A DNA stretch of 9,249 nucleotides, taken from NCBI GenBank assembly GCA_028706895.1, contig JAQTVG010000022.1:1-9249 (forward strand), read 5' to 3'. This stretch comes from Candidatus Omnitrophota bacterium. Its GTDB lineage: Bacteria; Omnitrophota; Gorgyraeia; Gygaellales; Profunditerraquicolaceae. Position numbers and translations under genes: made by a program. This document shows positions 1 through 6,463 of the stretch, piece after piece. Every line of letters starts with the position of its first letter. The first letter of the stretch is position 1. Under the pieces are notes generated by a model. The model searched no databases, was not told the origin of the DNA, and saw only the letters and a list, made by a program, of their open reading frames with translations.

Positions 1-280
1 ACCCGCCTCTTCTACCGGTAAAACGCGGGGCGATTTCTTTAAAAAGCAAGCTTACCAGTTGGTGTGCGCCTAATATACTATAGGCCTGCCTCTTTGCAGA
101 AAGAGAATTTTTCTTACCTAAAGATATAAGCTTTTCTACCAAAGGCTTTGCTGCTTTGGCTTTTGCGCTTGTAGTCTTAATACTCTGGTGTATAAGCAAG
201 GCTCTGGCTAAGCTTATCAATGTTGCCTTGCGCCAGCTCGTAAAACGGTTCAATTGTAATCTCACATTGGCGTGTCTCAT
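1..280 (-). CDS. rplQ: 50S ribosomal protein L17 (partial, 3' end beyond window)
   Basis: L17 is a large-subunit protein near the exit tunnel and is normally the last gene of the alpha operon. The first 93 codons are present; the C-terminus lies outside the window. The start is an ATG at 280 reading MRHANVRLQLNRFTSWRKAT, followed by the family features IKTTSAKAKA, LVEKLISLGKK, SAKRQAY and EIAPRF. The stretch ends at FTGRRGG, where the family has its conserved near-C-terminal glycine pair. A GAGGG Shine-Dalgarno motif (290-294, reverse strand) lies 9 bases before the ATG. The gap from rpoA is 21 bases. The N-terminus is atypical: many L17 proteins have basic residues after MRH and a histidine where this one has W17. 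Position after rpoA and the conserved core make the identity secure. Confidence 0.93.
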   Translation of the reverse strand, partial: MRHANVRLQLNRFTSWRKATLISLARALLIHQSIKTTSAKAKAAKPLVEKLISLGKKNSLSAKRQAYSILGAHQLVSLLFKEIAPRFTGRRGG

Positions 281-301
281 TACTTTATGCCCTCGCTTAT
301 A

Positions 302-1288
302 TTATTTTTTTAGTTTTTTAGGGTCAACCTGCATGCCTAAGGCCAAACCCATTCCCGCTAAAAGTTCTTTGATTTCAACCAGGGATTTCTTGCCGAAGTT
401 TTTAAAACCGAGCATTTCCTCTTCTGACCTCTTGACTAAATCAGCAATGGTTTTAATATTTGCTTCCCTAAGGCAATTGGAGCTTCTCACTGATAATTCA
501 AGTTCGGATATAGGCAATCTTAGTTTCTCGTATAAAACAACTTCTTCCTTAGTCATTTCCGGTTCTTCTTCTATGTCTTCAGGCAATTGTCCAAAGTTCA
601 CAAAGATATCTAAGTGCCTCTGCAGTATATTAGATGCATACAGAAGCGCGTCTTTCGGGTTTATCGCGCCGTTTGTCCAGATTTCCAGTATTAGCTTATC
701 GTAATCTGTCCTCTGTCCGACACGCGTATTCTCAACATAATAATTTACTCTTTTAACGGGAGTAAATATTGAGTCTATCGGGATCACTCCTATAGGAAGC
801 CCTTCTTTTTTGTTTAATTCTGAAGGCACATAGCCGCGGCCCCTGGCTACTTCCATTTCAACATTAAATTTTGCATCCTTGGTCAAGGTAGCGATATGTA
901 ATTCCGGGTTGATTATTTCTATTGTTTCGTCTACCTCTATATCCTTTGCCTTAATCTCGCCTTTGGTATTCTTCTTTATATATATGGTCTTCGGTATTTT
1001 TGAACGGGAATTCAAAACCAGGTTTTTTATATTCAGGATTATCTCAGGTACATCCTCAAGCACACCCGGTATAGTAGAAAACTCATGCTGTGCCCCCTGT
1101 ATCTTAACCGAAGTCACTGAACTGCCCTCTATAGAAGAAAGCAGTACCCTTCTCAGAGAATTACCTAAAGTCACGCCATAGCCTCTCTCAAAGGGAGCTG
1201 CGGAAAACTTACCATAGGTATCGGTAAAGGTGGATTCGTCGCATTCTAACCTCTTCGGTAGTTGAAAATCTCTCCATTTTATACCCAT
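302..1288 (-). CDS. rpoA: DNA-directed RNA polymerase subunit alpha
   Basis: The alpha subunit dimerises to start RNA polymerase assembly; its C-terminal domain contacts UP elements and activators. The 328-residue protein has normal full length. The N-terminal domain (about 1-235) carries the dimerisation and beta-contact motif ERGYGVTLGNSLRRVLLSS (34-52) and STIPGVLEDV (71-80). An acidic linker (about 236-250, EDIEEEPE) leads to the C-terminal domain (about 255-315) with helix-hairpin-helix features. There R268, N271 and the NFGKKS stretch (297-302) match the DNA-contacting residues equivalent to E. coli R265, N268 and the GKK loop. The start ATG at 1288 is preceded by a strong AAGGAGG. The gene follows rpsD after a 46-base gap, the largest in the window, and is followed by rplQ. 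Nothing suggests truncation. Confidence 0.98.
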   Translation of the reverse strand: MGIKWRDFQLPKRLECDESTFTDTYGKFSAAPFERGYGVTLGNSLRRVLLSSIEGSSVTSVKIQGAQHEFSTIPGVLEDVPEIILNIKNLVLNSRSKIPKTIYIKKNTKGEIKAKDIEVDETIEIINPELHIATLTKDAKFNVEMEVARGRGYVPSELNKKEGLPIGVIPIDSIFTPVKRVNYYVENTRVGQRTDYDKLILEIWTNGAINPKDALLYASNILQRHLDIFVNFGQLPEDIEEEPEMTKEEVVLYEKLRLPISELELSVRSSNCLREANIKTIADLVKRSEEEMLGFKNFGKKSLVEIKELLAGMGLALGMQVDPKKLKK

Positions 1289-1292
1289 CTTA

Positions 1293-1299
1293 CCTCCTT
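1293..1299 (-). promoter_or_regulatory. Strong ribosome binding site of rpoA
   Basis: The reverse strand reads AAGGAGG, the best anti-SD match in the window, 4 bases before the rpoA ATG. It lies in the 46-base rpsD-rpoA gap (1289-1334). The rest of that gap is AT-rich with no convincing hairpin or promoter. A TATACA hexamer occurs in it, but no matching -35 hexamer was seen at a suitable distance. Confidence 0.8.
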
Positions 1300-1334
1300 A
1301 AATAAATGTATAAAAATTGCTAATCCTTTAAAAC

Positions 1335-1961
1335 TTATTTTGAATATAACTCTACTATTAACTGTTCCTGGATCGGTTGTTGTATATCTTCTTTTTCCGG
1401 TAACCTTACGACCTTCGCTTTTAATTCCTGGCGGTTAAATTCAAGCCATGAAGGGACAGACCTTTCAGACGATAATTCAAGATTGTCGTTAATTTTCTTT
1501 TGCGCCTTCTCTTTTGCCTTTATCTGGATGATATCTCCCTGTTTTACAGAATAAGACGGTATGTTTACGCGCTTAGAATTTACATATACAAAGTTATGGC
1601 GCACAACCTGCCGGCTCTGGGCCCTTGAAATACCAACACCCATCCTGAATACAACATTATCAAGCCTTCTTTCCAATAACTGCAATAACACCTTGCCTGT
1701 TACGCCTTTTGTTTTAGACGCGGTTTCAAAATACCTGCGGAATTGCCTTTCCAAAACCCCGTACATCCATTTTGCTTTTTGTTTCTCTTTTAACTGCAAA
1801 CCATAGTTAGAAAGCTTCTGCCTAGCCTGTCCATGCTGGCCAGGAGCAAATGCCCTTTTAGAAATAGCGCATTTCGGGGTATTGCATCTTGTGCCTTTCA
1901 AAAACAGCTTTTCCCCTCCACGCCTGCACAATCTACAAACAGCGTCTATATAGCGAGCCAT
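1335..1961 (-). CDS. rpsD: 30S ribosomal protein S4, zinc-binding (C+) form
   Basis: S4 is a primary 16S rRNA binding protein that nucleates assembly of the 30S body; in E. coli it also represses the alpha operon. I chose the ATG at 1961 (208 residues, MARYIDAVCRLCRRGGEK), which is the family start and has GAAGGAG upstream. An in-frame upstream ATG at 2000 would add 13 residues and overlap rpsK by 35 bases, with no family support. The N-terminus has C9, C12, C26 and C31, the four zinc ligands of the C+ S4 form known from Thermus. FAPGQHGQ follows, and then the S4 RNA-binding domain (about 97-160) with LLERRLDNVVFRMG and SRAQSRQ. The start lies 4 bases after the rpsK stop, so translational coupling is likely. 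Placement between rpsK and rpoA follows the E. coli arrangement, unlike Bacillus, where rpsD is elsewhere. Confidence 0.96.
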   Translation of the reverse strand: MARYIDAVCRLCRRGGEKLFLKGTRCNTPKCAISKRAFAPGQHGQARQKLSNYGLQLKEKQKAKWMYGVLERQFRRYFETASKTKGVTGKVLLQLLERRLDNVVFRMGVGISRAQSRQVVRHNFVYVNSKRVNIPSYSVKQGDIIQIKAKEKAQKKINDNLELSSERSVPSWLEFNRQELKAKVVRLPEKEDIQQPIQEQLIVELYSK

Positions 1962-1965
1962 TACT

Positions 1966-2355
1966 TTATACTCTCCTTCTCTTTCTTGCGCGGCAACCAT
2001 TATGAGGAATAGGCGTTACATCCCTGATAGTGGTTATGGTTAATCCGGATGCCTGCAGCGCCCTTATGGCTGATTCCCTGCCTGAACCCGGGCCTTTTAC
2101 ATACACTTCTACTTCCTTAATACCTATTTCTTTGGCCTTTCTTGCTGCGTCAGTAGCGGCAATCTGCGCCGCAAAAGGGGTGGATTTTTTTGAACCGCTA
2201 TAACCTACAATACCGGGAGCAGACCACGCAAGGGCGTTGCCCTGTTTATCGGTTATAGTAATTATAGTATTATTAAAACTTGCCTGGATATGGGCTATGC
2301 CGCTGGTGACGCCTCTTGCAATCTTTTTCTTTTTTGCCTTATCTTTTATTGCCAT
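1966..2355 (-). CDS. rpsK: 30S ribosomal protein S11
   Basis: S11 sits on the 30S platform and helps form the mRNA exit channel. The 129-residue protein has normal length. A lysine-rich N-terminus (KDKAKKKKIARG) is followed by HIQASFNNTIITITD (22-36), GSKKSTPFAAQ (54-64), KGPGSGRESAIRAL (87-100) and RDVTPIPHNGCR (111-122), ending in the basic tail RKRRRV. The Asn-Gly pair at 119-120 sits where E. coli S11 carries an isoaspartate; that modification is only inferred here. The start ATG at 2355 has GGAG 11 bases upstream, placed within the end of rpsM. The gap to rpsM is 6 bases and the stop is 4 bases before the rpsD start. Confidence 0.98.
   Translation of the reverse strand: MAIKDKAKKKKIARGVTSGIAHIQASFNNTIITITDKQGNALAWSAPGIVGYSGSKKSTPFAAQIAATDAARKAKEIGIKEVEVYVKGPGSGRESAIRALQASGLTITTIRDVTPIPHNGCRARKRRRV
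1973..1978 (-). promoter_or_regulatory. Ribosome binding site that decides the rpsD start
   Basis: The reverse strand reads AAGGAG, with its last base 11 bases before the ATG at 1961. It lies inside the last codons of rpsK. Its spacing fits the ATG at 1961 and not the in-frame upstream ATG at 2000, which it follows. Confidence 0.72.
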
Positions 2356-2361
2356 TTATTT

Positions 2362-2781
2362 TTATGCTCCTTTTGGTTTAGCTGCAGGTGCTGCCGCCCT
2401 TGTTTCAGGCTTCTTTACAACCGTTAAGCCGCCCTTCTTAGGCCCCTTCCTGCTTCTTGCATTTGTGCGGGTACGCTGGCCTCTTACAGGCAGGCCTTTT
2501 TTATGGCGCATGCCCCGCCATGAACCGATATCCATAAGCCTTTTTATATTCTGTGAAATTTCACGGCGCAGGTCACCTTCAACTTTATAACCGCTTTTTT
2601 GTATGGTGTTGGTCAAATGCGAAACTTCATCTTCATTTAAATCCTTAGCGCGCTTATCCGGGCTGATACCGGCCTCTTTAAGGATTTTATTAGACAATTT
2701 CCTGCCTATCCCGTACAAATACGTCAAAGATATTTCAATTCTTTTTTCCTTAGGTATATCTACACCCAGAATTCTTGGCAT
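2362..2781 (-). CDS. rpsM: 30S ribosomal protein S13 with C-terminal A/P/K tail
   Basis: S13 lies in the 30S head and makes intersubunit bridges to the 50S; its C-terminal tail approaches the P-site tRNA. The start is MPRILGVDIPKEKRIEISLT, with the helix-two-turn-helix YLYGIGRKLSNKIL (21-34) and the hallmark RGMRHKKGLPVRGQRTRTNA (89-108). Most S13 proteins end a few residues after this at 115-125 residues. This one is 139 residues and continues with KKGG, TVVKKPET and an alanine/proline/lysine stretch (about 128-139). GGAG lies 10 bases before the ATG at 2781. The gene follows rpmJ after 18 bases and precedes rpsK by 6. No S4-type pseudoknot leader is possible in so short an upstream gap unless it uses rpmJ coding sequence. 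Confidence 0.97.
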   Translation of the reverse strand: MPRILGVDIPKEKRIEISLTYLYGIGRKLSNKILKEAGISPDKRAKDLNEDEVSHLTNTIQKSGYKVEGDLRREISQNIKRLMDIGSWRGMRHKKGLPVRGQRTRTNARSRKGPKKGGLTVVKKPETRAAAPAAKPKGA

Positions 2782-2799
2782 TTTTTCTTCGCTCCGGTT

Positions 2800-2913
2800 T
2801 TAACCCTGTCTTTGTTTGTGCTTTGGATTAGTGCAAATTACCCTGACAATACCCCTTCTCTTGATAATTTTGCACTTGTCGCAAATCTTTTTTACTGAGG
2901 CTTTTACCTTCAT
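2800..2913 (-). CDS. rpmJ: 50S ribosomal protein L36, zinc-ribbon form
   Basis: L36 is the smallest 50S protein and stabilises 23S rRNA near the base of the central protuberance. The 37-residue reading frame begins MKVKASVKKICDKCKIIKRR and ends NPKHKQRQG, nearly collinear with E. coli L36. Ligands C11, C14, C27 and H32 form the CXXC-X12-C-X4-H zinc site, so this is the zinc-dependent (C+) version. Start ATG at 2913 has AAGGGTG 7 bases upstream; the stop is TAA at 2800-2802. The spacing is 16 bases from infA and 18 bases to rpsM, the usual position between those genes. It is easily missed because of its size. Confidence 0.97.
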   Translation of the reverse strand: MKVKASVKKICDKCKIIKRRGIVRVICTNPKHKQRQG

Positions 2914-2929
2914 AAGTTTACACCCTTTT

Positions 2930-3148
2930 TTATTTGACCCTAAAAGTAATCCTTCCCCGGCTTAAATCATAAGGAGATAATTCAAGTTTTACTTTATCGC
3001 CGGGTAGTATCCTTATAAAATTCATACGCATCTTGCCTGAAACATGCGCCAATACCTGGTGCCCGTTTTCCAATTCAACCCGGAACATGGCATTAGGCAA
3101 TGCCTCGGTCACCTTTCCTTCGGTCTCAATTAAATCTTCTTTAGGCAT
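2930..3148 (-). CDS. infA: Translation initiation factor IF-1
   Basis: IF-1 binds the 30S A site during initiation and cooperates with IF-2 and IF-3. The 72-residue protein is exactly the length of E. coli IF-1 and is a single OB-fold (S1-like) domain. Recognisable stretches are MFRVELENGHQVLAHVSGKM (21-40), NFIRILPGDKV (43-53) and SPYDLSRGRITFR (58-70). AAGGA (reverse strand, 3159-3163) lies 10 bases before the ATG at 3148. A second AGGA abuts the start too closely to be the functional site. It sits in the conserved map-infA-rpmJ order, with a 28-base gap after map. Confidence 0.98.
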   Translation of the reverse strand: MPKEDLIETEGKVTEALPNAMFRVELENGHQVLAHVSGKMRMNFIRILPGDKVKLELSPYDLSRGRITFRVK

Positions 3149-3176
3149 ATCCTAAAATTCCTTAAAAGAATTAAAG

Positions 3177-3920
3177 TTAATTCGTCAGAATTTTCGGCCC
3201 GTTTTCCGTGATTGCTACCGTATGTTCAAAATGAGCAGAGGCAAAACCATCTTTCGTGACTGCGGTCCAGCCGTTATCGGCAATCCTGCATTCCCATGTC
3301 CCCATATTTACCATCGGCTCAATCGCAAAAACCATGCCCTCTTTTAACACATCGCCCTGGTGCGGCAAGCCGAAATTCGGTATCTGGGGGTCTTCATGCA
3401 GATTATGGCCTATACCGTGGCCCACGAATTGCCTTACTACCGAGAAGCCGTTTGCTTCTACATATCTCTGTATCGCGTAAGAGATATCGGATAAATGGTT
3501 GTTTACCCGCGCCTGTTTTATGCCTTCAGACAAAGCGCGCCTTGTCACTTCAATTAACTTCTTGCGTTCGGCATCTATGCGCCCCACAGGCAATGTAATA
3601 GCAGCGTCGGAAAAATAGCCTTCGTAATTTACGCCTACGTCCAAACCTAAAATATCCCCTTCTTTAAGCACCCTTTTACCGGGTATGCCGTGCACAACTT
3701 CTTCATTAATGGAAGTGCATATATTTGCGGGGAACCCTTCGTAGCCCTTAAAAGCGGATACCACAGATTCGGCCTGTATTAATTTTTCCGCTATCCGGTC
3801 AATCTCAATTGTAGAGATGCCCGGCCGCACAAACTTTTGCAGCTTGTGTATTATTTTAGATAAAATTTTACCTGACTTATTCAGCATTTTTAAATCTTCT
3901 TCAGACTTTATCGGTATCAT
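3177..3920 (-). CDS. map: Type I methionine aminopeptidase
   Basis: This cytosolic metalloenzyme removes the initiator methionine from nascent proteins whose second residue is small. The 247 residues form a single pita-bread fold of type Ia size. The dinuclear metal ligands are all visible: D94 (GLDVGV), D105 (YFSDAA), H168 (VGHGIGH), E201 (AIEP) and E232 (FEHTVA). H77 (VVHGIP) and H175 (NLHEDP) match the substrate-binding histidines. There is no N-terminal zinc-finger or SEC-C extension. The ATG at 3920 gives MIPIKSEEDLKML, which matches where the family begins, yet it lies 20 bases inside the 3' end of adk. No good Shine-Dalgarno motif precedes it (AGAAAAAAGC only). Translational coupling to adk is therefore the likely route of initiation. 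Confidence 0.98.
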   Translation of the reverse strand: MIPIKSEEDLKMLNKSGKILSKIIHKLQKFVRPGISTIEIDRIAEKLIQAESVVSAFKGYEGFPANICTSINEEVVHGIPGKRVLKEGDILGLDVGVNYEGYFSDAAITLPVGRIDAERKKLIEVTRRALSEGIKQARVNNHLSDISYAIQRYVEANGFSVVRQFVGHGIGHNLHEDPQIPNFGLPHQGDVLKEGMVFAIEPMVNMGTWECRIADNGWTAVTKDGFASAHFEHTVAITENGPKILTN

Positions 3921-4566
3921 TGCTTTTTTCTACTAAATCAATAATTTCATTTAAAACAATATCCTTGTCCCCATCTGCCGAAAGGCGGTGAAGCTTATTT
4001 CTGTCAGAATAATATTTAATCAATGGAGATGATTCTTCCAGGTACACCTGGAGCCGTTTCTTTATAGTCCCGGGGTTATCATCACTTCTCTGGTAAAGTT
4101 TCCCATTACAGTTATCACAGACCATAGCAACCTTGGGCGGCATATTCGTTGTATGAAAATTTGCGCCGCAGGAACTGCAAACCAGGCGTCCGGAGAGCCG
4201 CTGTATAACTACCGGCTCGCTCGTATCAAGGTAAACTACAAAATCTATCTCTTTATTTTTCTTGCTTAGCATATCATCCAGCGCTTCTGCCTGGCTGATA
4301 TTGCGCGGATAACCGTCTAAAATAAAACCACCTTTGACATCCGGCTTGTTGATACGCTCGCCTAACATCCGGGTAACCAATTCATCCGGGACCAGAGCTC
4401 CTTTATTCATAAAATCTTTGGCGAGCTTTCCCAATTCTGACCCGGAGGATACATTTTGCCTTAACAAATCACCGGTAGATATGTGCGGTAATTTTAATCT
4501 CTCGGCTAATGTCTTGGCTTGCGTGCCCTTTCCCGCTCCGGGAGGGCCTAAAAGAATCATTTGCAT
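3901..4566 (-). CDS. adk: Adenylate kinase, long form with zinc LID
   Basis: Adenylate kinase interconverts ATP plus AMP with two ADP in the cytosol. The 221-residue protein is of the long type. The P-loop GPPGAGKGT spans 7-15, the AMP-binding stretch STGDLLR 30-36, and DGYPRN 84-89. The LID (about 125-165) contains C130, C133, C150 and C153, which fit a structural zinc site as in Gram-positive enzymes; E. coli Adk lacks these cysteines. QRSDDNP (159-165) and RLQVY (171-175) carry the catalytic arginine region. The start is ATG 4566 (MQMILLGPPG) rather than the second methionine at 4560, because AAAGG at 4580-4584 is 13 bases from the first and 19 from the second. The 3' end overlaps map by 20 bases. 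It follows secY after 16 bases. Confidence 0.98.
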   Translation of the reverse strand: MQMILLGPPGAGKGTQAKTLAERLKLPHISTGDLLRQNVSSGSELGKLAKDFMNKGALVPDELVTRMLGERINKPDVKGGFILDGYPRNISQAEALDDMLSKKNKEIDFVVYLDTSEPVVIQRLSGRLVCSSCGANFHTTNMPPKVAMVCDNCNGKLYQRSDDNPGTIKKRLQVYLEESSPLIKYYSDRNKLHRLSADGDKDIVLNEIIDLVEKSNDTDKV

Positions 4567-4582
4567 ATTTTAAATAATACCT

Positions 4583-5929
4583 TTATCTTCTGCCTCTTAA
4601 GTGCCCACCCTTAATAAAACCTTCGTAATGGTGCATCAGAAGATGAGATTCTACCTGCTTCAATGTGTCTAATACAACGCCTACCGTAATAAGTATACCT
4701 GTGCCTCCAAAAAAAGACGCAACCAGATACGGCACCTTTAGCCACGCCATAAGGAAATCGGGAAATATGGCGATAAAAGCGATAAATATCGCCCCAGCCA
4801 GGGTTATCCTCGTCATTACATAATCTAGAAATTGGGTAGTGGGCGCTCCGGGCCGTATGCCGGGTATAAAACCGCCGTATTTTTTCATATTATCAGATAA
4901 ATCCACGGGATTAAATACGATAGCGGTATAAAAATAACAGAAGAATATAATGAGCAGTGAATATACAACCGTATAAAGTAAATGCCCCCTCACTAACCCC
5001 TGCGCCCAGCTTTGGAATGCGGGATTAGGTATAAATGAAGCTACAGTCGCAGGGAAAAGTATTATGGACTGCGCAAAAATGATAGCAATAACTCCTGAAG
5101 TATCTACTTTTAAAGGAATATATGTGCTCTGTCCGCCGAAGATTTTCCTTCCCACAATCCTGCGCGCATACTGGACAGGGATTTTCCTGACCCCTTGAGT
5201 TATCATAATTACCGAAAATACTACCCCTACAAGCAAAACCGCCATAATCAGCAGAGTAAACGGCTGGATTTGCCTGCGGGCAGGCGAAAAAGGAGAAATC
5301 AGGATAAATAGCTGGTCCATCGCCGGCCAAATCCTGGAAATAATACCGCAGGTAATAACCAGCGATATACCATTGCCTATGCCCTTCTCCTGTATCTGCT
5401 CACCTAACCACATAATAAATATCGTACCGGTAGTTAAGGTAAGCACTGTAAGAATCCTGAAGCCCCATCCGGGCTGTAAAACTATTTTCAAGCCTTCAAA
5501 ACGCGCCGGGTCTTCTAACCACATAGCTATAAAGAAAGACTGGACTATTGAAAGCGCCACTGTCCCGTAACGTGTGTATTGGTTTATCTTTTCATATCCG
5601 GCTTTGCCTTCTTTTGCCAATTTTTCCAATGCAGGCACAACCGCGGTCAATAGCTGCAATATAATGGAGGCGGAAATATACGGCATTATCCCTAAAGCAA
5701 AGATGGTCAACCTTTCCATTGCGCCGCCTGAAAACATATTGATTATACCAAAGAGCGCCCCGCCTTGTGTTTTTGCCATGCGGCCAAAAAATTCAGCCAA
5801 TGCCGATCCGTCTATGCCCGGGGTCGGTACATAACAGCCGACGCGATAGACCGCGATAAGTATAGCTGTTATTATAATCCGCCTTTTAAGGTCAGGTATA
5901 CGAAATGAATTAAGGAGCGCGCTAAACAT
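4583..5929 (-). CDS. secY: Preprotein translocase subunit SecY
   Basis: SecY forms the channel of the SecYEG translocon in the cytoplasmic membrane and passes or inserts preproteins delivered by SecA or by ribosomes. The 448-residue protein shows the ten expected hydrophobic segments. Family landmarks are RIPDLKRRI (10-18), YRVGCYVPTPGID (28-40), the plug-region FSGGAMERLTIFALGIMPYI (66-85), EQIQEKGIGNGIS (176-188), the cytoplasmic loop RKIPVQYARRIVGRK around 247-261, and the second large loop NPVDLSDNMKKYGGFIPGIRPG (about 340-361). The C-terminus ends in the basic GGHLRGRR. The start ATG at 5929 follows the rplO stop after 15 A/T-only bases, and no Shine-Dalgarno motif is visible. A GC-rich palindrome lies in the codons for the external TM5-TM6 loop. 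Confidence 0.98.
   Translation of the reverse strand: MFSALLNSFRIPDLKRRIIITAILIAVYRVGCYVPTPGIDGSALAEFFGRMAKTQGGALFGIINMFSGGAMERLTIFALGIMPYISASIILQLLTAVVPALEKLAKEGKAGYEKINQYTRYGTVALSIVQSFFIAMWLEDPARFEGLKIVLQPGWGFRILTVLTLTTGTIFIMWLGEQIQEKGIGNGISLVITCGIISRIWPAMDQLFILISPFSPARRQIQPFTLLIMAVLLVGVVFSVIMITQGVRKIPVQYARRIVGRKIFGGQSTYIPLKVDTSGVIAIIFAQSIILFPATVASFIPNPAFQSWAQGLVRGHLLYTVVYSLLIIFFCYFYTAIVFNPVDLSDNMKKYGGFIPGIRPGAPTTQFLDYVMTRITLAGAIFIAFIAIFPDFLMAWLKVPYLVASFFGGTGILITVGVVLDTLKQVESHLLMHHYEGFIKGGHLRGRR
5272..5285. repeat. GC-rich perfect palindrome inside secY
   Basis: GCCTGC and GCAGGC form a perfect 6-bp inverted repeat with a 2-base centre. In the secY frame it encodes the PARR part of SPFSPARRQ, in the predicted external loop between TM5 and TM6. 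Its GC richness stands out from the surrounding AT-leaning sequence. It may be one copy of a dispersed palindromic element, which a single window cannot show. Confidence 0.5.
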
Positions 5930-5930
5930 A

Positions 5931-5944
5931 AAAAATATATTTTT
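5931..5944. repeat. AT-only palindrome in the rplO-secY gap
   Basis: AAAAATATATTTTT is a perfect 14-base palindrome that fills nearly all of the 15-base gap between the rplO stop (TAG, 5945-5947) and the secY ATG. It occupies the place where a Shine-Dalgarno motif would be expected. An A/U-rich unstructured leader could instead be read through ribosomal protein S1 or coupling; that is inference. Confidence 0.45.
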
Positions 5945-6463
5945 CTATTTATTGATTAATTCTACTTTGCCCCCGGCATTTTTAATTTTATCAAATGCCT
6001 TCTTTGAAACTGCATGGGCCTGGATACTAATGGGATTCTTGATTTCCCCGTCACTTAATATTTTTACTAATTTAGACTTGTCTTTAATCAGCCCTTTTTC
6101 CTTTAACAGGTCAAGGCTTATTGTTTCTTCTTTTATTCTGGTAAGGTCCCTTAGATGGACAAGCTGATATTCTATTTTTGCCCTGCTCGTAAATCCTCTT
6201 TTAGCTATCCTGCGAATCAAAGGCATTTGCCCGCCCTCAAATCCCAGATATTTGTGTTTTCCTGAGCGGGAAGTCTGGCCTTTGCTGCCCCGCGTAGAAG
6301 TCTTTCCATGCCCGGAACCAGGGCCCCTGCCTAAAATTTTCTTGCGTTTATGAGCGCCCCTGGGCACCTTTAAAGTATTAAGCGCTATTCTCTCTTCAGG
6401 AGAAACCTTATCTCTCGTTGAAGCTTTTGAATTTCTTTTAGTTTTTATTTTATTTGTTTTCAT
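5945..6463 (-). CDS. rplO: 50S ribosomal protein L15, N-terminally extended
   Basis: L15 is an early-to-mid 50S assembly protein threading between 23S rRNA domains. The 172-residue frame contains LKVPRGAHKRKKILGRGPGS (31-50), GHGKTSTRGSKGQTSRSG (51-68), GFEGGQMPLIRR (74-85) and a C-terminal domain ending in AFDKIKNAGGKVELI. E. coli L15 (144 residues) starts at the point matching I26, so about 25 extra basic residues precede the usual N-terminus. The ATG at 6463 overlaps the rpsE stop as ATGA, and AAAGG lies 10 bases upstream, so this start is well supported. Codon 26 is ATA at 6386-6388; a rare AUA start there cannot be ruled out. The neighbour expected between rpsE and rplO, rpmD, is absent. 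The stop is TAG. Confidence 0.95.
   Translation of the reverse strand: MKTNKIKTKRNSKASTRDKVSPEERIALNTLKVPRGAHKRKKILGRGPGSGHGKTSTRGSKGQTSRSGKHKYLGFEGGQMPLIRRIAKRGFTSRAKIEYQLVHLRDLTRIKEETISLDLLKEKGLIKDKSKLVKILSDGEIKNPISIQAHAVSKKAFDKIKNAGGKVELINK

Noticed and set aside
156..704. Open frame of 182 codons on the plus strand
   Set aside because: It lies antisense to rplQ and rpoA, shows no recognisable domain and is explained by the minus-strand genes.
1289..1334. Possible internal promoter before rpoA
   Set aside because: A TATACA hexamer is present, but no plausible -35 hexamer lies 16-18 bases upstream and the region is AT-rich anyway.
1962..2000. Upstream ATG giving S4 a 13-residue extension
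   Set aside because: The extension overlaps rpsK, lacks family support, and the AAGGAG at 1973-1978 serves the ATG at 1961.
2782..2799. S4-responsive pseudoknot leader upstream of rpsM
   Set aside because: The gap is only 18 bases and shows no nested stems; nothing supports the E. coli type control site here.
5025..5330. Minus-strand open frame within secY
   Set aside because: It is an alternative frame of secY, which has continuous SecY similarity across the same bases.
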